Positions 6,366 through 13,902 of a stretch of 26,153 nucleotides of DNA are shown here, piece after piece. The notes below the pieces were generated by a model. The model saw only the letters and a list, made by a program, of their open reading frames with translations, was not told the origin of the DNA and did no database searches. The stretch spans positions 1 through 26,153 of the forward strand of contig NZ_CALIJA010000178.1 in assembly GCF_938017615.1 (NCBI RefSeq), in the 5' to 3' direction. How positions within the stretch are numbered: position 1 is the stretch's first letter; the number at the start of each line of letters is the position of its first letter. The position numbers and the translations under genes were made by a program. Source of the DNA: an uncultured Campylobacter sp. GTDB lineage: Bacteria; Campylobacterota; Campylobacteria; Campylobacterales; Campylobacteraceae.

Positions 6366-7228
6366 TGGCAAATTTTGAAGAGACATCGATCGGCTTTAAG
6401 GCGGTCTTTCAAAAGACCTTCAACGATACCAAAAGCGAGGCGGATGTTCTTGCTATGCGCGTAGAAAGCAACGATCTAAGCGAGAAATATGTTTGGCTGG
6501 GTAACTTTCCGATGATGAAAGAGTGGGTCGGCGATAGAGATATCAAAAAGTTCAAGGATTACGGCTATGCGCTAGAAAATCAGCCTTTTGAAGCGAGCGT
6601 TACGGTGCCCAATACTCATCTTGAATATGACAAGGTCGGGCTCTATAAGCCTGCGATCGAGCAGATGGCGTTCAATGCGAAAAAATTCGGCGGCGCGCTA
6701 GTGGCGAAAATTCTAGCCAATGCGGCCGACTCCACAAAGGGCAAATGCTACGACGGCAAGGCGTTTTTTGCCGCCGACCATGCATCTGGTAGTGATACCT
6801 ATGCAAATAGCGGCACCGGCGCGCTGGATACGGCGCATCTTTTAGCTGCGGAAGCCTATATGATCAGCATTAAAGGCGACACCGGGCAAGCCCTGGGCGT
6901 AAGTCCGACACATCTAATCTGCGGCCCTAAAAACCTTGCCGCGGCGATTACTGCGGTAAATAAGGAGCATTTAACCGCAGGCGAAACAAACCCTACTTTT
7001 AAGCGCTATAGCTTGCTCGTTTTACCTGAAATTACGGGTACCGAGTGGTATTTGATGGATCTAGGCAAACCGGTTCGCCCTTTTGTGCTTCAAGTTGCAA
7101 AAGATGGCGTCTTTGAGAGCAGCGACGATCATAAATTTATGAAGGACGCTGCACTATTTGGCTGCAAAAGCTTTATGAATGCAGGATACGCGTTATGGCA
7201 ACTTGCCTATATGTCCACGGGAAAATAA
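6365..7228 (+). CDS. Mu gpT-like major head subunit
   Basis: The product is a 287-residue major capsid protein of the Mu gpT family (PF10124), which forms the icosahedral shell. Recognisable stretches are the N-terminal FEETSIGFKAVFQKTF, then YVWLGNFPMMKEWVGDR around residues 40-56, and KGKCYDGKAFFAADHASG near the middle, all typical of Mu-type head subunits. The size is close to the family's usual 300. It follows the protease/scaffold gene with a 1-base overlap and precedes a small gene by 9 bp with its own AAGGAG. Codon use is mixed with many GCG, AAG and GAG codons, consistent with a well-expressed gene. Confidence is high from motifs and from gene order. Confidence 0.93.
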   Translation: MANFEETSIGFKAVFQKTFNDTKSEADVLAMRVESNDLSEKYVWLGNFPMMKEWVGDRDIKKFKDYGYALENQPFEASVTVPNTHLEYDKVGLYKPAIEQMAFNAKKFGGALVAKILANAADSTKGKCYDGKAFFAADHASGSDTYANSGTGALDTAHLLAAEAYMISIKGDTGQALGVSPTHLICGPKNLAAAITAVNKEHLTAGETNPTFKRYSLLVLPEITGTEWYLMDLGKPVRPFVLQVAKDGVFESSDDHKFMKDAALFGCKSFMNAGYALWQLAYMSTGK

Positions 7229-7237
7229 GGAGATAAG

Positions 7238-7513
7238 ATGCATTATTGTGCGGAGGATTTTTTAGAAGATGGACGAGGAATTTCTAAGCAGAGCGAGGCA
7301 GAGTCTATTCAACAAGGCGGAGGTGAGCGAAGCTCTAGCGAAGCGAGCGATGGAGGAAGCCAGAGCGCTGAGCAAGAAAAAGGCGATTCCGAAACCCTCG
7401 CTAATGGATCTGGCGATGTTTCGACTCAAGCTACTACTGAAAATAGAGCCGACGCAGCTGGATCAGATACTGGCAAACGAAGCTCTAAAAGAAGCGGCAG
7501 CGATAAAAAATGA
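7238..7513 (+). CDS. Small Ser/Gly-rich protein after the major head gene (frame 1 of an overlap)
   Basis: This 91-residue reading frame starts at an ATG with an ideal AAGGAG 5 nt upstream, right after gpT. The N-terminal 17 residues are ordinary; the rest is low complexity, rich in Ser, Gly, Glu and Asp, and ends in basic SSKRSGSDKK. First codon positions are strongly purine, which supports coding. It lies at the position of Mu gp35, but no similarity to that or any other family is recognised. It overlaps another open frame (7269-7574) for nearly its full length. One of the two may be spurious, or both may be used. The start signal favours this one and protein-like composition favours the other. 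Confidence 0.45.
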   Translation: MHYCAEDFLEDGRGISKQSEAESIQQGGGERSSSEASDGGSQSAEQEKGDSETLANGSGDVSTQATTENRADAAGSDTGKRSSKRSGSDKK

Positions 7514-7574
7514 CGACGGCAGCGGCGGGATAATCAAAAGCGGGCAGCGCAAGAGCGAGCTAAATCAAATTTAA
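7269..7574 (+). CDS. Small helical protein, alternate frame of the same region
   Basis: This 101-residue frame (+1 relative to 7238) encodes a Leu/Ala/Lys/Glu-rich, clearly helical protein. Its central segment LMDLAMFRLKLLLKIEPTQL looks amphipathic, and the tail is polar and Gly-rich. Codons resemble neighbouring genes (CTA, GCG, AAG, GAG). The start is weaker: the ATG at 7269 is preceded by AGAAG, with GGAGG about 12 nt upstream. It ends 16 bp before the tail tube gene. A head-completion or head-tail connector role would fit the position, but nothing in the sequence proves it. Translation could be coupled to the 7238 frame. Confidence 0.5.
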   Translation: MDEEFLSRARQSLFNKAEVSEALAKRAMEEARALSKKKAIPKPSLMDLAMFRLKLLLKIEPTQLDQILANEALKEAAAIKNDDGSGGIIKSGQRKSELNQI

Positions 7575-7590
7575 AACAAAGGAGAAAAAT

Positions 7591-8319
7591 ATGGCTAGCA
7601 GTAGCGATTACGTAACCCTCGGCGGCGGCAAACTCTATATTGACGTCTATAAAGAGGGCAAACCTACGGGCAGATTTGAATACTTCGGGCTCAGCTCGGA
7701 GGTAAGCATAAAGACCGAGCTTGAGAAGCTAGAGCATACCAACACTGAGGGGGCAACGCAGGCGATAGATAAGACTATCGTAAAAAGCCAAAGTGCGAGT
7801 ATGAGCTTTAAAAGTGATGAAATTTCGATAAAGAATTTAGCCAGAGCCTATTTTGGCGAAACGTCGCAAAGCGAAAAAACGGCTAACGTTAAAATTACCG
7901 ACGCCAAAGCGGGCGAAATCGTCGATCTAGGAGCCGTAGGCGGCAATCTTAGTGCCACCGTAGGCGGAGGCGGCACCGCTCCAAAAAAGGATGAGGACTA
8001 TAAGTATCACGCAAATAGCGGTATAGTCGAATTTCTAAAAGATATTTCCGGAGAGGTTACTTTGGCGCTGAGCGCCGGTATCCAAAAGGAGAAGATGAGC
8101 GCCTTTAAAAACAGCAAACTGGAGTGCGCGCTTATGTTTATCGGCGAGGCGGCGACGGGAAGCGCGATGAAGGCGACTTTTTATAAATGCTCCTTAAGAG
8201 CGGACGGAGATTTTGCACTTAAAGGCGATGATTGGCTTTCTATCAGTTTCAGCGTCGATATTCTCAAAGACGAAACCCGTGCGGCCGGGAATCAATTCTT
8301 TGAAATTTGCGCTCTTTAA
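7591..8319 (+). CDS. Major tail tube protein, non-contractile tail
   Basis: The 242-residue protein is beta-rich, with the build of siphophage tail tube proteins. It opens with YVTLGGGKLYIDVYKEGKPTG, has a Glu-rich strand with LEHTNTEG around residues 47-54, and in the middle a KKDEDYKYHANSGIVEFL hairpin like the DYTVDxxxG segment common in tail tube subunits. It would polymerise around the tape measure to form the tube. A strong AAAGGAG precedes the ATG. No sheath gene lies upstream, as would be expected in a Mu-type contractile tail. The annotation rests on pattern and position; the exact family was not confirmed. Confidence 0.7.
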   Translation: MASSSDYVTLGGGKLYIDVYKEGKPTGRFEYFGLSSEVSIKTELEKLEHTNTEGATQAIDKTIVKSQSASMSFKSDEISIKNLARAYFGETSQSEKTANVKITDAKAGEIVDLGAVGGNLSATVGGGGTAPKKDEDYKYHANSGIVEFLKDISGEVTLALSAGIQKEKMSAFKNSKLECALMFIGEAATGSAMKATFYKCSLRADGDFALKGDDWLSISFSVDILKDETRAAGNQFFEICAL

Positions 8320-8329
8320 GGAGAGGGTC

Positions 8330-8638
8330 ATGCCTTTTTTGAACGTGCGGGCTTTGGGTTACGCTCTAATTGCGGTCTGCGTGCTAAGCACAGCATGGAT
8401 TACGAAGCTGAAATTTGAAATTTCGTCTCTTAATAATGCCTACGCTTCAAAGCAGGCGGAAGCTCAAAGCTGCGCGGCAAGCCTAAGCTTACAAAACGCG
8501 GCGATAAAGTCGCTGCAGATTAAAGCAAGCGGGCTGAATGAGGATAAAATCAAGAGCGTCTCAAAAATTTATATAAAGGACAAAAGCTGTGAGAGTGAGC
8601 TTAGAGCGTATAAAATGCTTTTTAATAGCGCTTTTTAG
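8330..8638 (+). CDS. Rz-like inner-membrane spanin
   Basis: The 102-residue protein has one N-terminal transmembrane segment (about residues 8-25, ALGYALIAVCVLSTAWI), followed by a periplasmic helical part with two Cys residues. This is the layout of Rz-type i-spanins, which bridge inner and outer membranes in the last lysis step. I chose the ATG at 8330, preceded by AAGGAGAGG, over a more upstream start within the tail tube gene. The last 50 bases are overlapped in another frame by a lipoprotein gene, the usual Rz/Rz1 arrangement. No sequence-level match is claimed; topology and overlap support the call. Confidence 0.65.
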   Translation: MPFLNVRALGYALIAVCVLSTAWITKLKFEISSLNNAYASKQAEAQSCAASLSLQNAAIKSLQIKASGLNEDKIKSVSKIYIKDKSCESELRAYKMLFNSAF

Positions 8639-8831
8639 CGTCTTTGCTCTTGGCGGTTGCGGGGCAAAAGAGCCGCAGATAAAGCAGGTATTCATCCCCG
8701 TAAAATGCAACCTAAAAATGCCGCTACGCCCCGCCGAAAGCTCGGATTTCGAGGCGCACAAGGCGCTAATGGCATACTTTCTAAAGTGCGAACAGATCGC
8801 AAAAGATTGCACACAGGGAGCGAATGAATGA
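8589..8831 (+). CDS. Rz1-like outer-membrane lipoprotein spanin
   Basis: The 80-residue protein begins with a short basic stretch, a hydrophobic segment and a lipobox, ALGGC, with Cys24 as the predicted lipid-modified residue. After cleavage about 57 residues remain, including FIPVKCNLKMPLRP, which resembles P2 LysC/Rz1-type proteins. It would pair with the overlapping Rz-like protein to fuse the two membranes. The likely start is the GTG at 8589, embedded 50 bases inside the upstream spanin gene in another frame. The stop overlaps the next gene by 4 bp (ATGA). Confidence comes from lipobox, overlap and location. Confidence 0.68.
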   Translation: MRVSLERIKCFLIALFSVFALGGCGAKEPQIKQVFIPVKCNLKMPLRPAESSDFEAHKALMAYFLKCEQIAKDCTQGANE

Positions 8832-9016
8832 GACCCGTTCTGCTCTATCTACTGCGCGCGGTGCTTTTGGTGATTTTCAATTTAGAGCTTTTTGCGCTAC
8901 TTGAGCTTTTTATCCGCAATACGAATGCGCTATTTTTGGCGTGGTCGTGCTGCATAGGCATTAGCGGAGCACTTACGGCGTCTCCTGGGCGCTTGAGCCC
9001 ACACGGCAAAGCATGA
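8828..9016 (+). CDS. Small membrane protein, possible holin or antiholin
   Basis: The 62-residue protein has a hydrophobic N-terminal stretch (LLYLLRAVLLVIF) and a second one around FLAWSCCIGISGAL, then a short polar tail. It overlaps the lipoprotein gene by 4 bp and precedes another membrane protein by 3 bp, inside what looks like a lysis cassette. Two transmembrane segments and small size fit a holin or antiholin, but no family is recognised. It could also simply be a membrane-bound partner of the next gene product. Confidence 0.55.
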   Translation: MRPVLLYLLRAVLLVIFNLELFALLELFIRNTNALFLAWSCCIGISGALTASPGRLSPHGKA

Positions 9017-9019
9017 GAA

Positions 9020-9322
9020 ATGGAGTATCTAGCTTATGTTTGTGCCGTCGGCGTCGCAGGCAGCATAGTAGCATGGTTTAGGCAGCCTTCCGCAACCGAA
9101 AAATCGCCGGCGGTAGCGCTGCGCTCGTTTTTTACGAGGCTTTGCGACGGCTGTTTTAGCGCCTATATCATTTATGAGATCGCGTTTTTTTATGCCAAGG
9201 ATATGCGCCTAGCTCTCGCAATCTGCGGGATAGGAGCGTTTAAAGGAAGCGGGATTTTAGATTTGGCGACAAGCTTTTTTAAAGAGAAATTTACTCTAAG
9301 AGACGATGAGGAACCTAGATGA
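9020..9322 (+). CDS. Holin-like membrane protein
   Basis: The 100-residue protein has an N-terminal hydrophobic segment (LAYVCAVGVAGSIVAWF), a second around GCFSAYIIYEIAFFYA, and a third, LALAICGIGAFKGSGILDL, followed by a charged tail KEKFTLRDDEEPR. Three membrane passes with a charged C-terminus are the class I holin layout, and the GAFKGSGILDLATSFF part resembles phage holin families. It would set lysis timing by opening the inner membrane. It directly follows the spanins and overlaps the next gene by 4 bp (ATGA). No endolysin is next to it; the candidate cell-wall protein in this phage is at 18667-19083. Confidence 0.65.
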   Translation: MEYLAYVCAVGVAGSIVAWFRQPSATEKSPAVALRSFFTRLCDGCFSAYIIYEIAFFYAKDMRLALAICGIGAFKGSGILDLATSFFKEKFTLRDDEEPR

Positions 9323-9660
9323 AAGAGACGCTGGAGTATCTAACAGCTAAGCTAAATCTTACGGCGGTAGCGAATACGGCGCTTATAGATCAAAACGGCG
9401 ATTATCTGATTTTTAGCGGCTTTGAGCGTATCAGCGCGAACGAAACTAGCCTGAAGTTTCAAATCGTTTTAGCGCGCAACACTTTAGATTGCGAAATTTA
9501 CGGAATTTTAGATGAGATCATGGCGCTTAGCGACAAGCTTTTAAAAGATGAGGCAGAAAGGCGTGTCATCATCTTAAAAAGTGCCGAGACGCGTTTTATA
9601 AGCGAAAGCCTATACGCCTACATTTTTGATCTAAATTTCCCTATAAAACGAGTTAAATAG
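9319..9660 (+). CDS. Putative tail terminator / tail completion protein
   Basis: The 113-residue protein has alternating strands and helices without membrane segments: LIFSGFERI, LKFQIVLA, a helix around IYGILDEIMALSDKLL, then RVIILKS and a final FDLNF. This order (strands, long helix, strands) resembles small tail terminator or tail completion proteins that cap siphophage tubes. It overlaps the holin-like gene by 4 bp and precedes the tail assembly chaperone, a position where terminator-type genes often sit. The family is not recognised with certainty; an unrelated head-tail joining role is possible. Confidence 0.42.
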   Translation: MKETLEYLTAKLNLTAVANTALIDQNGDYLIFSGFERISANETSLKFQIVLARNTLDCEIYGILDEIMALSDKLLKDEAERRVIILKSAETRFISESLYAYIFDLNFPIKRVK

Positions 9661-9668
9661 GAGTGAGA

Positions 9669-9923
9669 ATGGATCTGTTTAAAAAAAAGACGTTGAAAAA
9701 CGGCATTACGATTAGAGAATTATCCATCGGATTAATTTATAAAATTCAATCGGGCATCATCAAAAACGACGATATAGCCGAAATTTTAAAGCAGTGCTGC
9801 GATCTTAGCGCAGATAAGATTGAAAACCTAGGCTATAGCGCCGCAAATGAGCTTTACGAGGAGATTTTGCGCCTAACCTACGGCGATCTTACCGCAAGCG
9901 GCGAGGACGGTAAAAAAAAATAG
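9669..9923 (+). CDS. Tail assembly chaperone, short form (lambda gpG type)
   Basis: The 84-residue protein starts at the ATG at 9669, 5 nt after AGGAG; a GTG at 9663 overlaps that ribosome-binding site and is unlikely to be used. It is a small helical protein with IRELSIGLIYKIQSG and NLGYSAANELYEEILRLT. It lies just before the tape measure gene (with one opposed gene between) and ends in GKKK over a run of nine A, all as expected of lambda gpG-type chaperones that coat the tape measure during tail assembly. Most ribosomes should stop at the TAG at 9921 and yield this form; some shift frame and make the longer one. Confidence 0.72.
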   Translation: MDLFKKKTLKNGITIRELSIGLIYKIQSGIIKNDDIAEILKQCCDLSADKIENLGYSAANELYEEILRLTYGDLTASGEDGKKK

Positions 9924-10162
9924 CCTATTGGATCTGCTACCTGCTAAAGCACGGCTTGGCTAGGGCGTGGGAGCTTCCTTTCAGCTTTGCAAAAGAGGCG
10001 GTAGAGGGCTTTTCGCAGATAGAGGCTCAAGGGCTAAAAGAAATTTCTGTAGCGGTTAGAATTGCGCGCTTCGCGGATGATCGGGCGTTTAAAAAATTTA
10101 TAAGCGAGGGAAAAAGTGAGAAAAGCGGTATCGAAAGGCTTAAGGAGTTTGCTAAAGCTTGA
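9669..10162 (+). CDS. Tail assembly chaperone, -1 frameshift product (gpGT type)
   Basis: After the A9 run (9912-9920), the -1 frame is open from 9920 to the TGA at 10160-10162 and adds 80 residues beginning IAYWICYLLKHG and ending KEFAKA. The extension has no convincing start of its own; only a TTG at 9956 without a clear ribosome-binding site gives an independent frame. Slipping on A AAA AAA just before the stop would make a protein of about 164 residues. Nearly all long-tailed phages use such a frameshift to make a T domain that contacts the tape measure and tail tube. Seen: run of A, continuous -1 frame, position. Inferred: that slippage occurs, and how often. Confidence 0.75.
9912..9920 (+). 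promoter_or_regulatory. Slippery A9 run for programmed -1 frameshift
   Basis: Nine A residues lie directly before the TAG stop of the short chaperone frame. They contain the heptamer A AAA AAA in the correct phase (A9914, then codons 9915-9917 and 9918-9920). The -1 frame continues without a stop for 80 codons. The same run could also slip during transcription or replication. Confidence 0.75.
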
Positions 10163-10165
10163 TTT

Positions 10166-10459
10166 TTATGAGGCGCGGGTAAAACTTATTCCGCTTTTTC
10201 GAGCAAGCTCACGCACAAAGGGCTCGTCTTTAGGCGAAATCCTAACTTCGGCTCGCTGCTCGCGGCTAAATTTATCTATATTTTTAAATATAAAATCTAT
10301 CTCCGAGCGGCTTAGGCGCTTTTGTGCTTCGATTTTTGCGGCAATCCTTTGCGCCTTTTTGCGCGCAAAATACTCTTTTAACTGCGTCGCTATCGCAAGG
10401 CACATTAAAAAACCAAACAAGCCTTCGCCGTTTTTATCTGTAAAACCGAATAGATCCAT
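10166..10459 (-). CDS. Opposed accessory gene (moron-like) between chaperone and tape measure
   Basis: This 97-residue protein is encoded against the tail operon. The preferred start is the ATG at 10459, preceded by AGGAG with good spacing; an upstream ATG at 10480 lacks such a site. The N-terminal part has one short hydrophobic segment (LFGFLMCLAIATQL). The rest is basic and helical (ARKKAQRIAAKIEAQKRL), with a C-terminal segment PFVRELARKSGISF. A consensus TATAAT on the minus strand lies just upstream, so it can be expressed independently, as in phage morons carried for the lysogen or for superinfection control. No family is recognised. A shadow frame exists on the plus strand, but the minus-strand signals are better. 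Confidence 0.6.
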   Translation of the reverse strand: MDLFGFTDKNGEGLFGFLMCLAIATQLKEYFARKKAQRIAAKIEAQKRLSRSEIDFIFKNIDKFSREQRAEVRISPKDEPFVRELARKSGISFTRAS

Positions 10460-10480
10460 TTGCTCGTCTCCTGAAAGCAT

Positions 10481-10486
10481 ATTATA
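10481..10486 (-). promoter_or_regulatory. -10 box (TATAAT) for the opposed accessory gene
   Basis: ATTATA on the plus strand reads as a perfect TATAAT on the minus strand, about 22 bp upstream of the ATG at 10459, with AGGAG between. No good -35 box is visible at 16-18 bp, which is common in Campylobacter. It lies in the 48-bp gap before the tape measure start. Confidence 0.5.
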
Positions 10487-10507
10487 CCGAAATTTAAGGC
10501 AAAGCGC

Positions 10508-13500
10508 ATGGCTGATTTGAAGATAAAAATAGGTGTCGAAGCAGACGCCAGCGGTGCCGAAAAGGTCAAAAAAGGGCTATCGGACGTAGAGGCTGCTGCA
10601 CAAAAGGCGAGCAAAAGCACGGGTATACTCAAAAGCGCGCTAGATGGGATTAAATCCGATGCGTTTGCGAATTTGACAATCTCGCTGCGAGGGCTCAGCT
10701 CGGTTATATCTAGCGCTACTCAGGGCGTTAGAGAGTTTATCGCCGCGGGGCTTGAGAATAATACCACCGTAGAAAATTTAAACTCTCGCCTAAGAAGCCT
10801 GATAAACGTCGCGGAAAAAAGCGGCAAGCTCGATCCGTTTGAAAAATGGAAACTCAGCGGACAAAAGGCGAGCGCGGCTCTTGTGGAGCTGAAAAAGCTT
10901 GATAGCGAGCTAGATTTCAGCTCTAGCGATCTAGCCGCGATGTTTACGAGCTTTTATTCTACTGCTAGCTCGAATATGAGTCTAGAAAAGGCTCTCGCGC
11001 TATTTCGAAATATCTCATACGCAGCTCAAAGCTCAGGGGCTGATGTAAACTCCCTAAAAGCGACGCTAGATAGCGTGGGCGCAGGCATTATCCAAACAAA
11101 TACCGACTTCGGGCGGTTTTTAAAATCCTTGGGGCTTCAGACCGAAAGTCTAAAGGCTGCGATAGAAAACGGCTCGTTTTTCGACGTGATGAATGAAAAA
11201 CTTAAAATTTTCGGCGAGCAGGCTTCCTTTAGCGCTCCGAAATTTGAAGCCCTAGTACGCTCTTATAAAGCAAGTATGGCGGAGCTGCAAGGAGAGGCTA
11301 CTAAGCCTTTGTTTGAGGGGCTTAAAAATTCCTTTGCAGAAATAAACGAGTATCTCTCAAACGATACGACGCTTAGGCAGGCTTTAGCGAATTTTGGCGA
11401 GGGCATAAATGAGATCGCGAGCGGTATTTTCAACAAAGATACTTTCGAAGCTGCCGCTAATGCTGCGGCGCTGCTTGCAAACTCTATAGGCTCGCTTATA
11501 AAAGCAGCCTCCGCTTTAAGCGATATAGCTATGCCCGATTGGCTCGCTGGAGAAAAAGATGCGGGAGTTTTCTCTACCGCCGCGCGAGGATTAGGAGAGC
11601 TTGCCGAGGCGCTTAACAACATATTTTATATCCCCGCAAATCTTAAATTTGACCTGCCTTCATATATGCTTAAAGCGACGCAAAATACCAATGATTTTCG
11701 CGACAGCTTAGCGAATTTAGGCGTAGAGCTTCAAAAGACTGGCAACGTATGGAACTTAGGAGAAAATAAAAACCTAAGTACGGAAGCTGCCGCAAAAGGG
11801 ATAGCCGCCGCAGATGAAGCGCTTAGAGGGCTTAGAGCAAGCCTTGAGGGGCTAAAAGAGGTAAGGCTTGATAAGGTTGTAGAAGCGGACGCAAAAAATC
11901 AGATTGAACTGCAGATCAATCAAATAGAGAGACTTAAGCAGGGTCTTGTCTCTATGGTGGATGCGCGCGAGGCTGCAAATAACGCGATTATAAACGACAA
12001 TAAAAGGGTTTTAAACGAGTTTTTAAAGGATGCCGATGCGCGTATAAAAAGCCATGACCGCACTATCGCAACGCTGCTTGCAAAGGAGCAAAGCTACAAT
12101 TCGCAACTAGAAAAGATGGCGCAGCAGCGGGTGGGTATAGAGGAGAAATACGCCCGCAGCCGTGAGAGCTTGGAATTTAGCGCTGCAGAAAAAATCCGCC
12201 TAGCCAATCAAGCTGGGATGAGCGAGGAAGCAAAATTTAACGACGATCGCTTGGCCCTATCCCGCTCACTTAGCGCAGCCAAAGAAGCGCTCAATAATAA
12301 AGATCTGGAAAGCTTCAAGCGCTATGCCGATCAAGCCGCGAAAATCAACGATAGCTTGGGCGCACAAAAGAGCTTAGGAAGCGGCAAAAACGCGCAAACT
12401 ATCAATAGAGCCGCGGATTATAAGAATACGGTAAATGAAATTTTGGCGTTAAATTTGAGCGCAAACGAGATGCAAAAAAATGCCGATCTTGCCGCTCATG
12501 ACGCCAAGATGGCGAATATCGCCGCCGAAAAAGCAGCGGTAGAGTCTAGCTTGCAGAGTGAAAAGGCGCTCTACAACGAGCTAATCGCGCTAAAACAGAG
12601 GGCTGCAGAGGGCAAGATAGATTTTAGCGCTGAGGGATTTGAGGATGTAAAAACCAAAATCGCCGAGCTAAAAGACGCTATGAACGGAGGGGCTAGCATA
12701 AAAATAACCGCGGACGACGCGGCGGCGCAGGAAGCGAAAAAGAGCCTGCAAGCTCCAAGCTCAAGCATCCATACGATCGATCCGGATGCCAAAGCGGCGC
12801 AAAAGACGATTGAGGCTCTTAAAAGACCCACATCATCGGTCCATACGATCCATGTCAAAACCATAGGCGGAGGCAAGATAAAAGGCACAAATGCCGCAGC
12901 TTTCGCCGCAGGCGGAGCGGTAGGGCTTTTTAAAAGGTATAGCGGCAAGATCGCCGGGCATGATGCCGCAGGCAGGGATGATGTGCCTGCGCTGCTAAGC
13001 AGGGGTGAGTTTATCCAAAACGTCAGAGCCGTAGACTACTACGGTGCTAAATTTTTTGCAAGGCTAAACGCTAGGGCGATCCCAAAAGAGAAGCTAGCTC
13101 GCTTCGCTAGCGGCGGACTTGTATTAGCTCGCCAAAACAGCGAGTTTATGCAAAGAATAGATATGAGCATAAGCTCCGCAGATGTTAGGAGGTTAGCCAA
13201 TAGGCTCTCCGATAAATTCTATTCGATGATCGACAAAAAGCTTTTTAGGAACGGGCTTGACGCCGTTAGGTCATGGAATAAGCAATATCCAGGATTTTTT
13301 AGGATTAAAGGAAACGATTATTTTACGAATTTCCGCGCTCTTGCCGAGGATCTGTTATCTAGAGCGAAGCAGGGTCTGAATATAGAGGGTTACGCCGCCG
13401 AGTTTATAAAGCCGAATGCCGCTGCTGCTAAAAACGTAAATTTAAACTTCAATCTAGGCGGGACAAGCTATAAAGCTCAAACCGACGAAAATACCGCCGC

Positions 13501-13537
13501 AGCACTTCAAAGATATTTAAAGGGAGCTGGAGTATGA
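10508..13537 (+). CDS. Tail tape measure protein
   Basis: This 1009-residue protein sets tail length and is injected or ejected with the DNA. It begins like many tape measures (LKIKIGVEADASGAEKVKKGLSDVEAA), then is almost wholly helical with long Ala/Glu/Lys/Ser coiled coils. Towards the C-terminus comes the typical pattern: two SSxHTI strands (SSSIHTIDP and TSSVHTIHV), then AAGGAV, DDVPALLSRGEFI and a second ASGGLV. The central region lacks an obvious lysozyme domain. At the usual 0.15 nm per residue, the tail would be about 150 nm. AAGG precedes the ATG at moderate distance. It overlaps the next gene by 4 bp. Confidence 0.92.
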   Translation: MADLKIKIGVEADASGAEKVKKGLSDVEAAAQKASKSTGILKSALDGIKSDAFANLTISLRGLSSVISSATQGVREFIAAGLENNTTVENLNSRLRSLINVAEKSGKLDPFEKWKLSGQKASAALVELKKLDSELDFSSSDLAAMFTSFYSTASSNMSLEKALALFRNISYAAQSSGADVNSLKATLDSVGAGIIQTNTDFGRFLKSLGLQTESLKAAIENGSFFDVMNEKLKIFGEQASFSAPKFEALVRSYKASMAELQGEATKPLFEGLKNSFAEINEYLSNDTTLRQALANFGEGINEIASGIFNKDTFEAAANAAALLANSIGSLIKAASALSDIAMPDWLAGEKDAGVFSTAARGLGELAEALNNIFYIPANLKFDLPSYMLKATQNTNDFRDSLANLGVELQKTGNVWNLGENKNLSTEAAAKGIAAADEALRGLRASLEGLKEVRLDKVVEADAKNQIELQINQIERLKQGLVSMVDAREAANNAIINDNKRVLNEFLKDADARIKSHDRTIATLLAKEQSYNSQLEKMAQQRVGIEEKYARSRESLEFSAAEKIRLANQAGMSEEAKFNDDRLALSRSLSAAKEALNNKDLESFKRYADQAAKINDSLGAQKSLGSGKNAQTINRAADYKNTVNEILALNLSANEMQKNADLAAHDAKMANIAAEKAAVESSLQSEKALYNELIALKQRAAEGKIDFSAEGFEDVKTKIAELKDAMNGGASIKITADDAAAQEAKKSLQAPSSSIHTIDPDAKAAQKTIEALKRPTSSVHTIHVKTIGGGKIKGTNAAAFAAGGAVGLFKRYSGKIAGHDAAGRDDVPALLSRGEFIQNVRAVDYYGAKFFARLNARAIPKEKLARFASGGLVLARQNSEFMQRIDMSISSADVRRLANRLSDKFYSMIDKKLFRNGLDAVRSWNKQYPGFFRIKGNDYFTNFRALAEDLLSRAKQGLNIEGYAAEFIKPNAAAAKNVNLNFNLGGTSYKAQTDENTAAALQRYLKGAGV

Positions 13538-13902
13538 AATTAAAAGCCGTAGAAAACGTAAAACTCGACGAGCCTTTGTTTTTGCAAGACGAGTTTAGAA
13601 ACTACTCGCTAACAGCGGCAAGCGAGACCGCTATAAGCGGAGCGGAGATAGTATTTTTAAGGGAGCGCAAAAACAGAGCCCTCGTATTTTCCAGTGATGA
13701 GATCGCATGGCAAAGCAAAGCCTGCATAGACGCCCTAATCGCTCTAGCCGAAAGCTCTGCTGATAGCGAGCTTGTGCTGCTAACTGATACGGGGCAAATC
13801 AGAGCAAGGTTTGATTATACGGACGCTGCGGTGAGCGCAGAGCCGCTTTTTAAAAGCGCAGAGCCGCTCTTTTATCTGACGCTTAAATTCAGAGAGGTTT
13901 AA
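13534..13902 (+). CDS. Distal tail protein, uncharacterised
   Basis: The 122-residue protein overlaps the tape measure gene by 4 bp (ATGA) and is mostly beta-stranded with a central helix (KACIDALIALAESS). The end, with LLTDTGQIRARFDYTDAA and PLFYLTLKFREV, resembles small minor tail proteins that follow the tape measure in siphophages. The segment SSDEIAWQSKACI recalls DEDAWQGKLYI in the product of 16277-16885, hinting at a shared fold. No named family is recognised; a tail-tip role is inferred from position. Confidence 0.6.
   Translation: MKLKAVENVKLDEPLFLQDEFRNYSLTAASETAISGAEIVFLRERKNRALVFSSDEIAWQSKACIDALIALAESSADSELVLLTDTGQIRARFDYTDAAVSAEPLFKSAEPLFYLTLKFREV

Noticed and set aside
10116..10520. 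Plus-strand frame across the opposed accessory gene
   Set aside because: No ribosome-binding site and Arg/Ser/Cys-rich shadow composition; the minus-strand frame has both AGGAG and a -10 box.
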